From Arthrobacter sp. fls2-241-R2A-200 (GTDB taxonomy: Bacteria > Actinomycetota > Actinomycetes > Actinomycetales > Micrococcaceae): a DNA stretch of 64,000 nucleotides. The first letter of the stretch is position 1. Every line of letters begins with the position of its first letter. The DNA lies in the NCBI RefSeq assembly GCF_030209745.1, contig NZ_JARVRJ010000008.1, positions 1 through 64,000 of the forward strand, given 5' to 3'. The notes under the pieces are model-generated. The model ran no database searches, was not told the DNA's origin, and worked only from the letters and a program-made list of their open reading frames with translations. Positions 55,117 to 63,061 of this stretch are shown piece after piece. A program made the position numbers and the translations under genes.

Positions 55117-55740
55117 CTAGTGAAGCCCAGCGATGCGCGGCATCTTCAGGCGCGGCTTGCGCGTGGTGACGGGGCGCGGATCACGATGGGCCAGCTTCTC
55201 GCGCAGCATCGTCCGGCCGCGGTGGATTCGGGACCTGACGGTGCCCAGCTTCACGCCCAAGGCCTCAGCAACCTCGTCGTAAGAGAGGCCTTCCAAATCA
55301 CACAGCACCACAGCTGCGCGGAAATCCGGCGGCAATTCTTCCAAAGCCCGCTGGACGTCAAGATCAAGATTGTTGTGTTCGTAGCTTTGCTCCGGGCCAG
55401 GCTCTCGGCCGGGAAGGCGGGACTCGGCATCTTCTCCGAGGGCGTCGAAACGGATCCGGCTTTTGCGCCGGGCTTGATCGAGGAACAAGTTGGTGGTGAT
55501 GCGGTGCAACCAGCCATCCAACGTGCCAGGCTTAAAATTCTCAAGTGACCGGAACACCCGGACGAACACCTCTTGGGTGAGGTCCTCGGCGTCGAACTTG
55601 TTGCCCGTCAGGCGGTAGGCAAGGCGATAGACCTTGGCGGAGTGGTTGGCCACCACGTCCTCCCAGCTGGGCATCACCCACTCGGCAACTGCCTCAAGGC
55701 TTTCCGATGTTTGGACTGGCTCAGCATGCGATGCCGGCAT
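55117..55740 (-). CDS. sigE: ECF RNA polymerase sigma factor, SigE type
   Basis: Extracytoplasmic-function sigma factor. Region 2 spans [36 protein letters not shown] (with [10 protein letters not shown]), and region 4 ends in [28 protein letters not shown], the -35-recognition HTH. The YRLTGN.. and [16 protein letters not shown] segments place it in the SigE/RpoE group. GAGGGGAG precedes the ATG. Followed by its anti-sigma, tatB and opposed by an O-methyltransferase, an arrangement I recall around mycobacterial sigE. 207 residues. Confidence 0.92.
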   Translation of the reverse strand: MPASHAEPVQTSESLEAVAEWVMPSWEDVVANHSAKVYRLAYRLTGNKFDAEDLTQEVFVRVFRSLENFKPGTLDGWLHRITTNLFLDQARRKSRIRFDALGEDAESRLPGREPGPEQSYEHNNLDLDVQRALEELPPDFRAAVVLCDLEGLSYDEVAEALGVKLGTVRSRIHRGRTMLREKLAHRDPRPVTTRKPRLKMPRIAGLH

Positions 55741-55944
55741 CGTCCACTCCCCTCAAACTGTGGTACACCGTAGCCCGGTGCCGTCCACCTCATGGATGAC
55801 CGGACAAGTATCATCCCAGATTTGTCTGGGAATTGCCTGATCAACCAACATTTTCCACGCTCGGCGAAACGGCGCGAACCCGGCCGGCACGCGGGACACA
55901 GTAGTCTGGTACAACACCCCTACACGCGGAGAGCGAATCCCTTC

Positions 55945-56577
55945 ATGAGTGCCGACAAGTCAAGCAGCTGGTCCTACGCAGAAGATCTGCCGGCCGAAGA
56001 TGACGTGTTGTTGCGGGCCCGGGAACGTTCCTACGAGCTCGGTGTCACCCCGGTGAGCCCGGGTGTAGGTGCGGTGCTCACAGTGCTGGCGGCCGCTTCC
56101 AAGGCGCAGACCGTGGTTGAAGTCGGTTCCGGCGCCGGAGTCTCCGGTGTGTGCCTCTTGCGTGGACTCGGATCGCAAGCAGTCCTGACCACCATCGACC
56201 TCGACGTCGAACACCTCAAGGCCGCGCGGGAGGCCTTCCTCGAGTCCGGCAGTCCGGCAAACAGGACGCGCACCATTTCCGGCCGCGCGGCGGACGTCCT
56301 CCCCAGGCTTACCGATGCCGCGTACGATCTCGTCTTCATCGACGCAGACAAGCCGAACTTCCCCGTCTACGTTGAGCAGGCCGTCCGTTTGCTCAAGTCC
56401 GGCGGAACGCTGGTAATCAATGATGCTTTGGACAAAGACCGGGTTTCCAACCCGGCGGCGCGGGACGCCACCACAGTGGTCCTCCGCCAGATCGGCAGAT
56501 CGATTCGCGACGACGACCGCCTCGCCTCAGCCATGCTTCCGACAGGAGACGGACTCTTGGTGGCAGTCAAGAAGTAG
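55945..56577 (+). CDS. SAM-dependent O-methyltransferase (COMT-like)
   Basis: Class I methyltransferase of the caffeoyl-CoA/catechol type. SAM motif VVEVGSGAGVSGVCLLRGL, acidic motif LTTIDLDVEHLKAARE, metal/catalytic strand LVFIDADKPNFPVYVEQAV and VINDALDKDRV. I take the ATG at 55945 (MSADKSSSW), with GGAGAG about 11 nt upstream. Divergent from sigE; the mycobacterial neighbour of sigE is, as I recall, the same type. Substrate unknown. 210 residues. Confidence 0.87.
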   Translation: MSADKSSSWSYAEDLPAEDDVLLRARERSYELGVTPVSPGVGAVLTVLAAASKAQTVVEVGSGAGVSGVCLLRGLGSQAVLTTIDLDVEHLKAAREAFLESGSPANRTRTISGRAADVLPRLTDAAYDLVFIDADKPNFPVYVEQAVRLLKSGGTLVINDALDKDRVSNPAARDATTVVLRQIGRSIRDDDRLASAMLPTGDGLLVAVKK

Positions 56578-56582
56578 CGGGG

Positions 56583-56620
56583 GCTTCCCACGCAAAACCG
56601 AGTGCTTCCCAACGCAAAAC
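56583..56620. repeat. Short direct repeat GCTTCCCA(A)CGCAAAAC
   Basis: GCTTCCCACGCAAAAC (56583-56598) recurs as GCTTCCCAACGCAAAAC (56604-56620), differing by one inserted A, in the spacer between convergent genes. The second copy runs into the terminator T-run (minus strand). It may be an intergenic repeat family of this genus. Confidence 0.7.
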
Positions 56621-56645
56621 AGGGCGCCGGCTCACGCCGGGCCCT
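56616..56645 (-). terminator. Rho-independent terminator of the DUF3117 gene
   Basis: An interrupted G/C stem, CAGGGC-CCGGC against GCCGG-GCCCTG (56620-56645), is followed on the minus strand by TTTTGCG. It lies 28 bp past the stop of the DUF3117 gene. Confidence 0.75.
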
Positions 56646-56672
56646 GCCCTATGAAGCTGGCTGGTAAAGGTC

Positions 56673-56840
56673 CTAGCCAGTAACGCCTACGAGGCATTCC
56701 CTGAGGTTTTCCGCTTCGGCGGCGTTGAGCTCGACCACAAGCCGGCCTCCACCTTCGAGCGGCACGCGCATGATCAGGCTGCGTCCCTCTTTGGTAACTT
56801 CCATAGGGCCGTCGCCAGTTCGTGGTTTCATAGCCGCCAT
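56673..56840 (-). CDS. DUF3117 small conserved actinobacterial protein
   Basis: The 55-residue protein MAAMKPRTGDGPMEVTKEG...MRVPLEGGGRLVVELNAAEA is a near-invariant DUF3117 member. I prefer the ATG at 56840, after GGGGAT, over the ATG at 56858. Basic N-terminus and a single beta-rich domain; function unknown. It lies alone, with a terminator behind it. The upstream 225-bp gap to the next gene holds a -10-like GATAAT (56983..56978) and a CCGGAC/GTCCGG dyad. Confidence 0.9.
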   Translation of the reverse strand: MAAMKPRTGDGPMEVTKEGRSLIMRVPLEGGGRLVVELNAAEAENLRECLVGVTG

Positions 56841-57065
56841 TAGGAAAATCCCCTCCATTTGTCCTATGTCACGCCAACCCGGCCGGGCTGGATGCGCATC
56901 GCAATGCCAGCCGGCGGCACACGGGGCGGCCGCCTTGGCCGGGCACCTGTTAGGGTGCTTCTTCTTGCTATTACCCCATTATCCCGTACTTAACGCCCGG
57001 TAGCGAATCAACGGCATATTCGTCCGGACTCTGTACTTACTGCGTCCGGGCCCTATAACGCCACG

Positions 57066-58382
57066 TCAGGGCGGGTAATCACCGCCGCCGGGCAACTGGG
57101 CCCAAGCCCAGAGCCAGACGATCCACACTATCTGGAGCAGGATGAACATCACCACCACGGTGCCCCGGTAGGCCTTGGACTTCGAAAGGAAGGCGACGCC
57201 AAGTGCCAGCGGGAACATGGGCAGGAGCATCCGGAAAGTGCTGGTCTGCGGTTGCAGGAAGACCAGAAGGTAGCCCATGTAGCAGGCGCACCAGAGCCGC
57301 AGTTCAGTTCCCAAAGCCCTGACCGGCTTGGAGACCATGACAAGCGCGAAAAGCCCAACGAACACGAAGGGCGCAAATACTCCGGCGACGGGTCCAAGCA
57401 GCATTTGACCGGCGTCGAACCATGGCTTGAACGGCACCAAGTCCGTACCACGCCAAGCAGTTTCAGTGCGGGTGTAAGCCGTCGGGTCCCCCGTGGCAGC
57501 CCATGCGATGGCCGGCCAGGCCAGAGCTCCCAACGCGGCGACCCCCACCAAGACTGTTAACGGCACCAAGCGGACCAACGACGTCGGCTGGTCGGCTTGT
57601 TCGGCTTGACCGGGTTGTTCGGCTTGTTCGCCTTGTTTTCTTGGACGTACAGCCTGGTTGGGTCCGAAACGCTGCCACAACTTCCCCACCAGCAGCAGTC
57701 CCAGCATTAACGCGAACGGCACACCGGTGGGCCTGGAAAGACACATCAGCAGAACTACCGGGATGGCACTCAGGTATCGGCCGCGTACCACCAACAAAAG
57801 CGCCGCAGCGAGCAGCAGCAGGTTCAGGGATTCGGCGTACGGAACTTGGAGGATCGCCGACACCGGAAAGGTGGAGACGAAGACGACTCCCCATAATGCT
57901 GTGCGCCTGCCGGTGAACTCGAGGAAAAGCCTGTAGATGACCAGCGCCGCACCCAAGCCCGCTGCCATCGCAACGGTGGTGAGAGACTGCAAGGTGCCTA
58001 ACCCCGTGAGGGCGCTCAGTCCTCGGCCCAGCAGCGGGAACAGCGGGTAGAACGCCCAGGTGTTCTCCTTGACCACTCCGTTCTCATCCAGTGGCAAGAC
58101 GGACGGGTAGCCCTCATCAGCGGCGGTTTGATACCAGCGGCCATCCCAAATGGTGATGAAGTTCCAGTAATCGGGCGCAGGGGCGAACCACGGGTTGGTC
58201 CCTTGGTGCAGGGCAGCGGCGGCAAAGATGCACGCGCTCACCAGCCGTGCGGCCACGAAGACCACCAAGACCTGCAGCCACCACGGCCAACCGGACATCC
58301 GCCACACCGTGGTAGACAGCAACCGGGACACTGCGTCCGTGGCGCCCTCTTGACCCGCAGGGCGCGCCGCAGGTTTCATCAC
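57066..58382 (-). CDS. Integral membrane glycosyltransferase, PIG-V-like mannosyltransferase
   Basis: GT-C-fold protein with about ten transmembrane helices. The luminal-type loop WNFITIWDGRWYQTAADEGY matches the catalytic WD.xWY region of PIG-V/GT39-like mannosyltransferases that use polyprenyl-phosphate mannose. A Gln/Glu-rich low-complexity insert (EQAEQPGQAEQADQ) from short DNA repeats lies near residue 260. Start GTG 58382 (GTGA overlap) or ATG 58379. Probably adds mannose to cell-envelope lipids; acceptor unknown. 438 residues, coupled to the DivIVA-domain gene. Confidence 0.78.
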   Translation of the reverse strand: MMKPAARPAGQEGATDAVSRLLSTTVWRMSGWPWWLQVLVVFVAARLVSACIFAAAALHQGTNPWFAPAPDYWNFITIWDGRWYQTAADEGYPSVLPLDENGVVKENTWAFYPLFPLLGRGLSALTGLGTLQSLTTVAMAAGLGAALVIYRLFLEFTGRRTALWGVVFVSTFPVSAILQVPYAESLNLLLLAAALLLVVRGRYLSAIPVVLLMCLSRPTGVPFALMLGLLLVGKLWQRFGPNQAVRPRKQGEQAEQPGQAEQADQPTSLVRLVPLTVLVGVAALGALAWPAIAWAATGDPTAYTRTETAWRGTDLVPFKPWFDAGQMLLGPVAGVFAPFVFVGLFALVMVSKPVRALGTELRLWCACYMGYLLVFLQPQTSTFRMLLPMFPLALGVAFLSKSKAYRGTVVVMFILLQIVWIVWLWAWAQLPGGGDYPP

Positions 58383-58720
58383 TGCGGGCCAGGGGCGGAG
58401 GCACTGTCCTCGGGAAGTGCCTCCACCAACGCTTGCAGCCTCTCGATTTCACGGTCTTTTGCCTGCAGCTGGTCCCGCAGTTCATCGAGGACCTGGTCCA
58501 CCTGGTCCATCCGGTAACCCCGCAGCCCCAGCGCAAAGCGAACGGCATCGACGTCGCGCGCTTCCGGATTGTGGGCAAGCAGCACGGGAGGCAGGTTCGG
58601 CACCGGATCATCCAGGCCGGACCCCAGGGAACGTCCCTGCACGATGCGCGCCCCGAAATAGAGCGCGGCTCCAACAAGGACGATCGCGAGAAACACCAGG
58701 AAAAAGCTCACAGGGTCCAT
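58379..58720 (-). CDS. DivIVA-domain (DivI1A) membrane-anchored small protein
   Basis: One N-terminal transmembrane helix (SFFLVFLAIVLVGAALYFGA) is followed by the DivI1A motif DAVRFALGLRGYRMDQVDQVLDELRDQLQAKD (split: RFALGLRGY and VDQVLDEL), the element that recognises DivIVA-type coiled coils at curved membrane or septa. C-terminal coiled coil to the end at residue 113. As remembered, mycobacterial Rv1209 is similar in layout and neighbourhood. Probably helps place envelope enzymes; overlaps the mannosyltransferase start. Confidence 0.8.
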   Translation of the reverse strand: MDPVSFFLVFLAIVLVGAALYFGARIVQGRSLGSGLDDPVPNLPPVLLAHNPEARDVDAVRFALGLRGYRMDQVDQVLDELRDQLQAKDREIERLQALVEALPEDSASAPGPQ

Positions 58721-58738
58721 GGTGCCAGAAAGACGCGG

Positions 58739-59578
58739 CTATTCAGGGCGTTGATTGCCGTTGGCCGCCGGCGGGAGGGGCGCCCCGTGGAGCACGCGGT
58801 GAACTGCGTCGGCCGGATCGTCTACCAGTTGGATCAGGTCCAGGTCTTTTTCGGAGACCATCCCCTCCTCCACCAACGTGCCCTTGATCCACTCAAGCAT
58901 CGGCCCCCAGAAACGGACGCCCAACAGAACGATGGGGAACGAGGTGACCTTTCGGGTCTGCACCAGCACCATTGCTTCGAAGAGCTCATCCAAGGTACCG
59001 AGACCACCTGGCAGCACCACGAACCCTTGTGCGTACTTGACGAACATGGTCTTGCGGGCAAAGAAGTACCGGAAGTTGATCCCCAGGTCCACCCACTGGT
59101 TGAGGCCTTGTTCGAACGGAAGCTCGATACCGAGCCCCACCGACACACCGTTGCCTTCCACGGCGCCCCTGTTGGCGGCTTCCATGGAACCCGGACCGCC
59201 GCCGGTGATGACGGCCACGCCCGCTTCGGCAAGCTTGCGCCCTACCTCCACCCCCATGTCGTAGTAGGCCGTTCCTGGTTTGGTGCGCGCGGAGCCAAAG
59301 ACGCTGACGGCCGGGCCGAGGTCTGCCAAGGCACCAAAACCCTCAACGAATTCACTTTGGATCCGCAGCACCCGCCACGGATCAGTATGGATGAACTGAT
59401 CAGCTCCGTTTGAATCCAACAAGTGCTGATCGGACATACCGGAATCAGCTTGTTTGCGGCGAAGTTCCAGCGGGCCCTTGTATTTCGCCGGGGCGACGTC
59501 AGAGGGGAGGGGTGCTTGGCCGGCCGGGACGCTGCCGTTGGCGTCCGGACGAGGAACTGGGTGCTGGCTCATACTCAT
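58739..59578 (-). CDS. LOG family nucleoside-monophosphate phosphoribohydrolase (TIGR00730)
   Basis: Rossmann-fold lysine-decarboxylase-like family protein that hydrolyses (cytokinin) nucleoside 5'-monophosphates to base and ribose phosphate. Hallmarks: VITGGGPGSMEAANRGA and VVLPGGLGTLDELFEAM (PGGxGTxxE). SVFGSARTKPGT marks the Rossmann start. The first ~75 residues are Pro/Ala-rich and probably disordered. 279 residues. The gene is 18 bp upstream of the DivIVA-domain gene on the same strand, so these three form a transcript. Confidence 0.87.
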   Translation of the reverse strand: MSMSQHPVPRPDANGSVPAGQAPLPSDVAPAKYKGPLELRRKQADSGMSDQHLLDSNGADQFIHTDPWRVLRIQSEFVEGFGALADLGPAVSVFGSARTKPGTAYYDMGVEVGRKLAEAGVAVITGGGPGSMEAANRGAVEGNGVSVGLGIELPFEQGLNQWVDLGINFRYFFARKTMFVKYAQGFVVLPGGLGTLDELFEAMVLVQTRKVTSFPIVLLGVRFWGPMLEWIKGTLVEEGMVSEKDLDLIQLVDDPADAVHRVLHGAPLPPAANGNQRPE

Positions 59579-59717
59579 TGCCCAAGGCTAGCGCTTATCG
59601 GCCGCAGCCCCTGCGCAGCGACTCGTCCCGTTGGCGACGCCCGGACCGCCACCACTTAAGGCTGGAATTAATCTGGAGATAAGGTTTCTGTTCAATCACG
59701 ATCTTGGACAAGTGCCG

Positions 59718-59754
59718 TGACCACGGTCATAGGAAGAACTTCGTTCGCTAGATT
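59718..59754 (+). promoter_or_regulatory. gluA promoter region with CRP-like dyad
   Basis: TAGATT (59749-59754) ends 6 nt before the gluA ATG (leaderless layout, no Shine-Dalgarno). Upstream is a dyad TGACC-AC-GGTCA (59718-59729); read as GTGA-N6-TCATA it resembles the CRP/GlxR half-site pair TGTGA-N6-TCACA. In Corynebacterium gluABCD is known to be carbon-controlled, so this is a reasonable operator. Confidence 0.4.
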
Positions 59755-59760
59755 CTTAAT

Positions 59761-60516
59761 ATGACTACACAAGTGTCCGGCGATGAGCTGGTCTCCCTGA
59801 ATGGTGTTAACAAACACTACGGTCAACTCCACGTCCTCAAAGACATCAACCTCCACGTCCGGAAGGGTGAAGTGGTGGTGGTCATCGGACCGTCCGGTTC
59901 CGGCAAGTCGACCTTGTGCCGTGCCATCAACCGGCTCGAAACAATCGACGACGGCGATATCGCCATTGACGGGAAGAAGCTCCCCGAAGAAGGCAAGGAC
60001 CTCGCCCGCCTGCGCGCCGACGTCGGAATGGTGTTCCAGTCCTTCAACCTGTTCGCCCACAAAACGATCCTCGAGAACGTTACTTTGGGCCCCATCAAGG
60101 TCAAGGGAATGGCCAAAGCCGCGGCTGAAAAGGAGGCCATGGCACTCCTCGAACGCGTCGGCGTCGGGCACCAGGCCCCGAAGCTTCCCGCCCAGCTCTC
60201 CGGTGGCCAGCAACAGCGTGTGGCCATTGCCCGCGCGTTGGCCATGAAGCCGAAGGTGATGCTGTTCGATGAGCCCACGTCGGCGCTGGATCCCGAGATG
60301 ATCAACGAGGTCCTCGACGTCATGATCCAGCTCGCCAAGGAAGGCATGACGATGATCGTGGTCACCCACGAGATGGGCTTCGCCCGGAAGGCTGCTGACC
60401 GCGTCGTGTTCATGGCCGACGGCCAGATCGTCGAGGATGCCACACCCGAGGAGTTCTTCACCAACCCGAAGAGTGCCCGGGCCAAGGACTTCCTCTCCAA
60501 GCTACTGACCCACTAG
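59761..60516 (+). CDS. gluA: Glutamate ABC transporter ATP-binding protein
   Basis: ATPase of a polar amino-acid importer. Walker [10 protein letters not shown] (residues 43-51), Q-loop in [13 protein letters not shown], signature LSGGQQQR, Walker [13 protein letters not shown] and [11 protein letters not shown]. First gene of gluABCD, an order (ATPase, binding protein, two permeases) identical to the corynebacterial glutamate importer. Leaderless-type start. 251 residues. Confidence 0.92.
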   Translation: MTTQVSGDELVSLNGVNKHYGQLHVLKDINLHVRKGEVVVVIGPSGSGKSTLCRAINRLETIDDGDIAIDGKKLPEEGKDLARLRADVGMVFQSFNLFAHKTILENVTLGPIKVKGMAKAAAEKEAMALLERVGVGHQAPKLPAQLSGGQQQRVAIARALAMKPKVMLFDEPTSALDPEMINEVLDVMIQLAKEGMTMIVVTHEMGFARKAADRVVFMADGQIVEDATPEEFFTNPKSARAKDFLSKLLTH

Positions 60517-60568
60517 CTTCCCCATCGCTTGCACCCGGCCCTTTCGGCCATCCAATGAAAGGAACGTC

Positions 60569-61447
60569 ATGAAGTCACTCATCACCCGGAGGAAGTCTCT
60601 CCTGGTTGCCGCATCCGCCGCGCTTGCCCTCTCACTGAGCGCCTGCGGTGGCGGAAGCGGCTCCGCACCGGCTCCCGTCGACAAGCCCTCGTTCGCGGCA
60701 GGCACCACCATGGAGAAGTTGAACAAGGCCGGCAAGATCGTCATCGGCACCAAGTTCGACCAGCCGTTGTTCGGACAGAAGGGCCTGGACGGCAAGCCGG
60801 TTGGTTTCGACGTCGAAATCGGCAAGAGCATCGCCGCCAAGCTGGGTATCCCGGCCGACAAGATCGAATGGGTGGAAACCGTATCGGCCAACCGTGAGTC
60901 CTTCATCGAACAAGGCCGGGTTGACATCGTTATTGCGACCTACACGATCACCGATGCCCGCAAGCAGAAGGTGTCCTTCGCTGGCCCCTACTACCAAGCA
61001 GGGCAAGCACTGTTGGTGAACAAGGACGACAACTCCATCACCAAGCCCGAAGACGTCAAGGGCAAGAAGGTGTGCTCCGTAACGGGTTCAACGCCGGCAA
61101 AGACCATCGTTGACAAGTACGGCGCGGATCTGGTTCCGGCCGCTAACTACACTGCTTGCCTGGAACCGCTGCGCAACAAGCAAGTTGTGGCCGTCACCAC
61201 GGACAACGTCATCCTCGCCGGGTACGTGGACAAGGAGCCGGACGCTTTCAAGCTGGCCTCGGACCAGACGTTCACCAAGGAGCCGTACGGCATCGGACTC
61301 AAGAAGGACGACACCGTGTTCCGCAACTGGATCAACGATCAGCTTGAGGCTTTCGGCAAGGACGGCACGTACAAGAAGGCATGGGAAGCAACAGCCGGAA
61401 AGGTCATCAAGACCGCTCCTGAGCTGCCCGCAATCAGCCGCTACTAA
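60569..61447 (+). CDS. gluB: Glutamate ABC transporter substrate-binding lipoprotein
   Basis: Signal peptide with lipobox LSAC (lipidated Cys at residue 26). The family-3 fold shows GKIVIGTKFDQPLFG, GFDVEIGKSIAAKLGI, IVIATYTITDARKQKVSFAGPYYQAGQ and GKKVCSVTGSTPAKTI, the GluB-like ligand site (a Cys pair C175/C198 may form a disulfide). GAAAGGAAC precedes the ATG. 292 residues; glutamate specificity is inferred from synteny with gluABCD. A hairpin follows the gene. Confidence 0.88.
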   Translation: MKSLITRRKSLLVAASAALALSLSACGGGSGSAPAPVDKPSFAAGTTMEKLNKAGKIVIGTKFDQPLFGQKGLDGKPVGFDVEIGKSIAAKLGIPADKIEWVETVSANRESFIEQGRVDIVIATYTITDARKQKVSFAGPYYQAGQALLVNKDDNSITKPEDVKGKKVCSVTGSTPAKTIVDKYGADLVPAANYTACLEPLRNKQVVAVTTDNVILAGYVDKEPDAFKLASDQTFTKEPYGIGLKKDDTVFRNWINDQLEAFGKDGTYKKAWEATAGKVIKTAPELPAISRY

Positions 61448-61457
61448 AGAATCGCGT

Positions 61458-61494
61458 GGTTGCCGCCGGCCCTTGAACGGGAGCGGCGGCAACC
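61458..61494 (+). promoter_or_regulatory. Intercistronic hairpin between gluB and gluC
   Basis: A perfect 11-bp stem (GGTTGCCGCCG at 61458-61468 with CGGCGGCAACC at 61484-61494) and 15-nt loop, with no following T-run, lies in the 95-bp gap. Such hairpins protect the upstream binding-protein mRNA from 3' decay and give it excess over the permeases. Confidence 0.6.
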
Positions 61495-61542
61495 GCGGAT
61501 TCCACGGATTAATTCCCCTTTCCGCCGTAGCCGAAAGAAGCC

Positions 61543-62193
61543 ATGGACGCCATCTTCGAAAGCCTCCCCCAATATTGGGACGGATTCCTCCGCACCCTCT
61601 TCCTCGCCGTCATTTCGGGCGTCATCGCCCTGATCGTCGGTACCATCCTGGCCGCCATGCGCGTCTCGCCGGTAGCAGCTCTGCGGGGCTTCAGCACCTT
61701 CTACGTTGAAGTCGCCAGAAACACTCCCCTGACGATCATCTTCTTCTTCTCGGCTATCGTGCTTCCCAGGCTGGGTATCAAGTTCGAGCAATTCGAAGTG
61801 GCCGCCGTCATCGCACTGAGCACCTACACCGCGGCCTTCGTCGCCGAGGCCGTGCGGTCCGGCGTCAACAGCGTCCCTGTAGGGCAGGCCGAAGCGGCCC
61901 GCAGCATCGGCATGACGTTCACCCAGGTACTTGGCTTGGTCATCCTGCCCCAGGCCCTCCGAACAGTGGTGCCGCCGTTGATCAATATCATGATCGCCCT
62001 GGTCAAGAACTCATCCGTTGCCGGCGCATTCTTCGTCATGGAGCTCTTCGGTTATGGCCTGCAACTCACCAACAGCCATGGCGACGCCGTCATGTGGATC
62101 CTGATCGGTGTGGCCTTCTTCTACCTGCTGATCACCGTCCCATTGGGCTTGTTGGCCCACTTCATCGAGAAAAAGGTGGCGATCGCCCGATGA
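61543..62193 (+). CDS. gluC: Glutamate ABC transporter permease subunit 1
   Basis: Membrane subunit with about five helices and the amino-acid permease signature TAAFVAEAVRSGVNSVPVGQAEAARSIGMTFTQVLGLVILPQALRTVVP (key elements RSG.NSV, EA.RS.G and LPQA.R). Stop overlaps the gluD ATG (ATGA), so the two permeases are made in equal amounts and probably heterodimerise. 216 residues. Confidence 0.9.
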   Translation: MDAIFESLPQYWDGFLRTLFLAVISGVIALIVGTILAAMRVSPVAALRGFSTFYVEVARNTPLTIIFFFSAIVLPRLGIKFEQFEVAAVIALSTYTAAFVAEAVRSGVNSVPVGQAEAARSIGMTFTQVLGLVILPQALRTVVPPLINIMIALVKNSSVAGAFFVMELFGYGLQLTNSHGDAVMWILIGVAFFYLLITVPLGLLAHFIEKKVAIAR

Positions 62194-63041
62194 CTTCAGT
62201 CCTTTACGACGTTCCCGGCCCCAAAGCCCGGCGTATCTCCCTCATCGGTTCGATCATCGGTTCCGTCATCATTGCCGCCGGCGTGGTGGGGGCTATTGTC
62301 ATCCTCTCGTCGCAGGGGATATTCAACTCGTCCCGCTGGGAAGTCTTCGTCAACGACTACGCCGCTGACGTGTGGACCCAACTGGGCCTTGGCGTCCTTG
62401 CCACGCTGCAAGCCGCAGGTGTCGCCGCGGTCATCGCGTTCCCCCTGGGAGTTGCCTTCTGCCTCCTGCGGATCTCGCTGATCCCATGGGTCAGGATCCC
62501 CACTCAGGTGGTCCTCGAATTCCTGCGCGGCATGCCCGTGGTGCTGATGATCCTCTTTGTCCTCCTGGTTTTCGCCACGAGCCCTTTCACCGCCGTCGTG
62601 AGCGGCCTCGTCCTGTACAACGCCGCGATCTTTGCCGAGATCCTCAGGGCCGGAATCCAGTCCCTGCCCAAGGGGCAGCGGGAGGCCGGTTTGGCCATAG
62701 GCCTGCGCAGCTTCCAGTCACGCATGAGCATCGAATTCCCGCAGGCAATCCGGCGCATGCTTCCCTCGCTGATTGCGCAGTTGGTGGTCCTCCTGAAGGA
62801 CACGTCGCTGGGCTACATCGTGGCGTACGAGGAACTGCTGCGTAAGGTCAAGCTGATAGCCGACCTTGAACCCAGCCTGCTGTTCTCTGCGTTCTTCGTA
62901 GGCGCGGCCATCTATATCCTGATCAACCTGTCCGTTTCCCGGCTTGCCATCATGATCGAACGGCGCGGCACCAAGAAAGCCGCCGGCGGCGTCGCCTCCG
63001 CCATCAAGACAGTCGACTTGGACGTCAACGCGCCGCAGTAG
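62190..63041 (+). CDS. gluD: Glutamate ABC transporter permease subunit 2
   Basis: Second permease. An N-terminal helix (residues 17-37) is followed by the HisM-type core, with the signature EILRAGIQSLPKGQREAGLAIGLRSFQSRMSIEFPQAIRRMLP (elements RAGIQSLP, EAG.A.GL, PQA.RR). I take the ATG at 62190 (MTSVLYDVPG), overlapping gluC; an in-frame upstream ATG lies wholly in gluC. Longer than GluC (283 residues), as in the corynebacterial system. It converges with dapE. Confidence 0.9.
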   Translation: MTSVLYDVPGPKARRISLIGSIIGSVIIAAGVVGAIVILSSQGIFNSSRWEVFVNDYAADVWTQLGLGVLATLQAAGVAAVIAFPLGVAFCLLRISLIPWVRIPTQVVLEFLRGMPVVLMILFVLLVFATSPFTAVVSGLVLYNAAIFAEILRAGIQSLPKGQREAGLAIGLRSFQSRMSIEFPQAIRRMLPSLIAQLVVLLKDTSLGYIVAYEELLRKVKLIADLEPSLLFSAFFVGAAIYILINLSVSRLAIMIERRGTKKAAGGVASAIKTVDLDVNAPQ

Positions 63042-63061
63042 CACCAGTCCAAACGGCCCGG

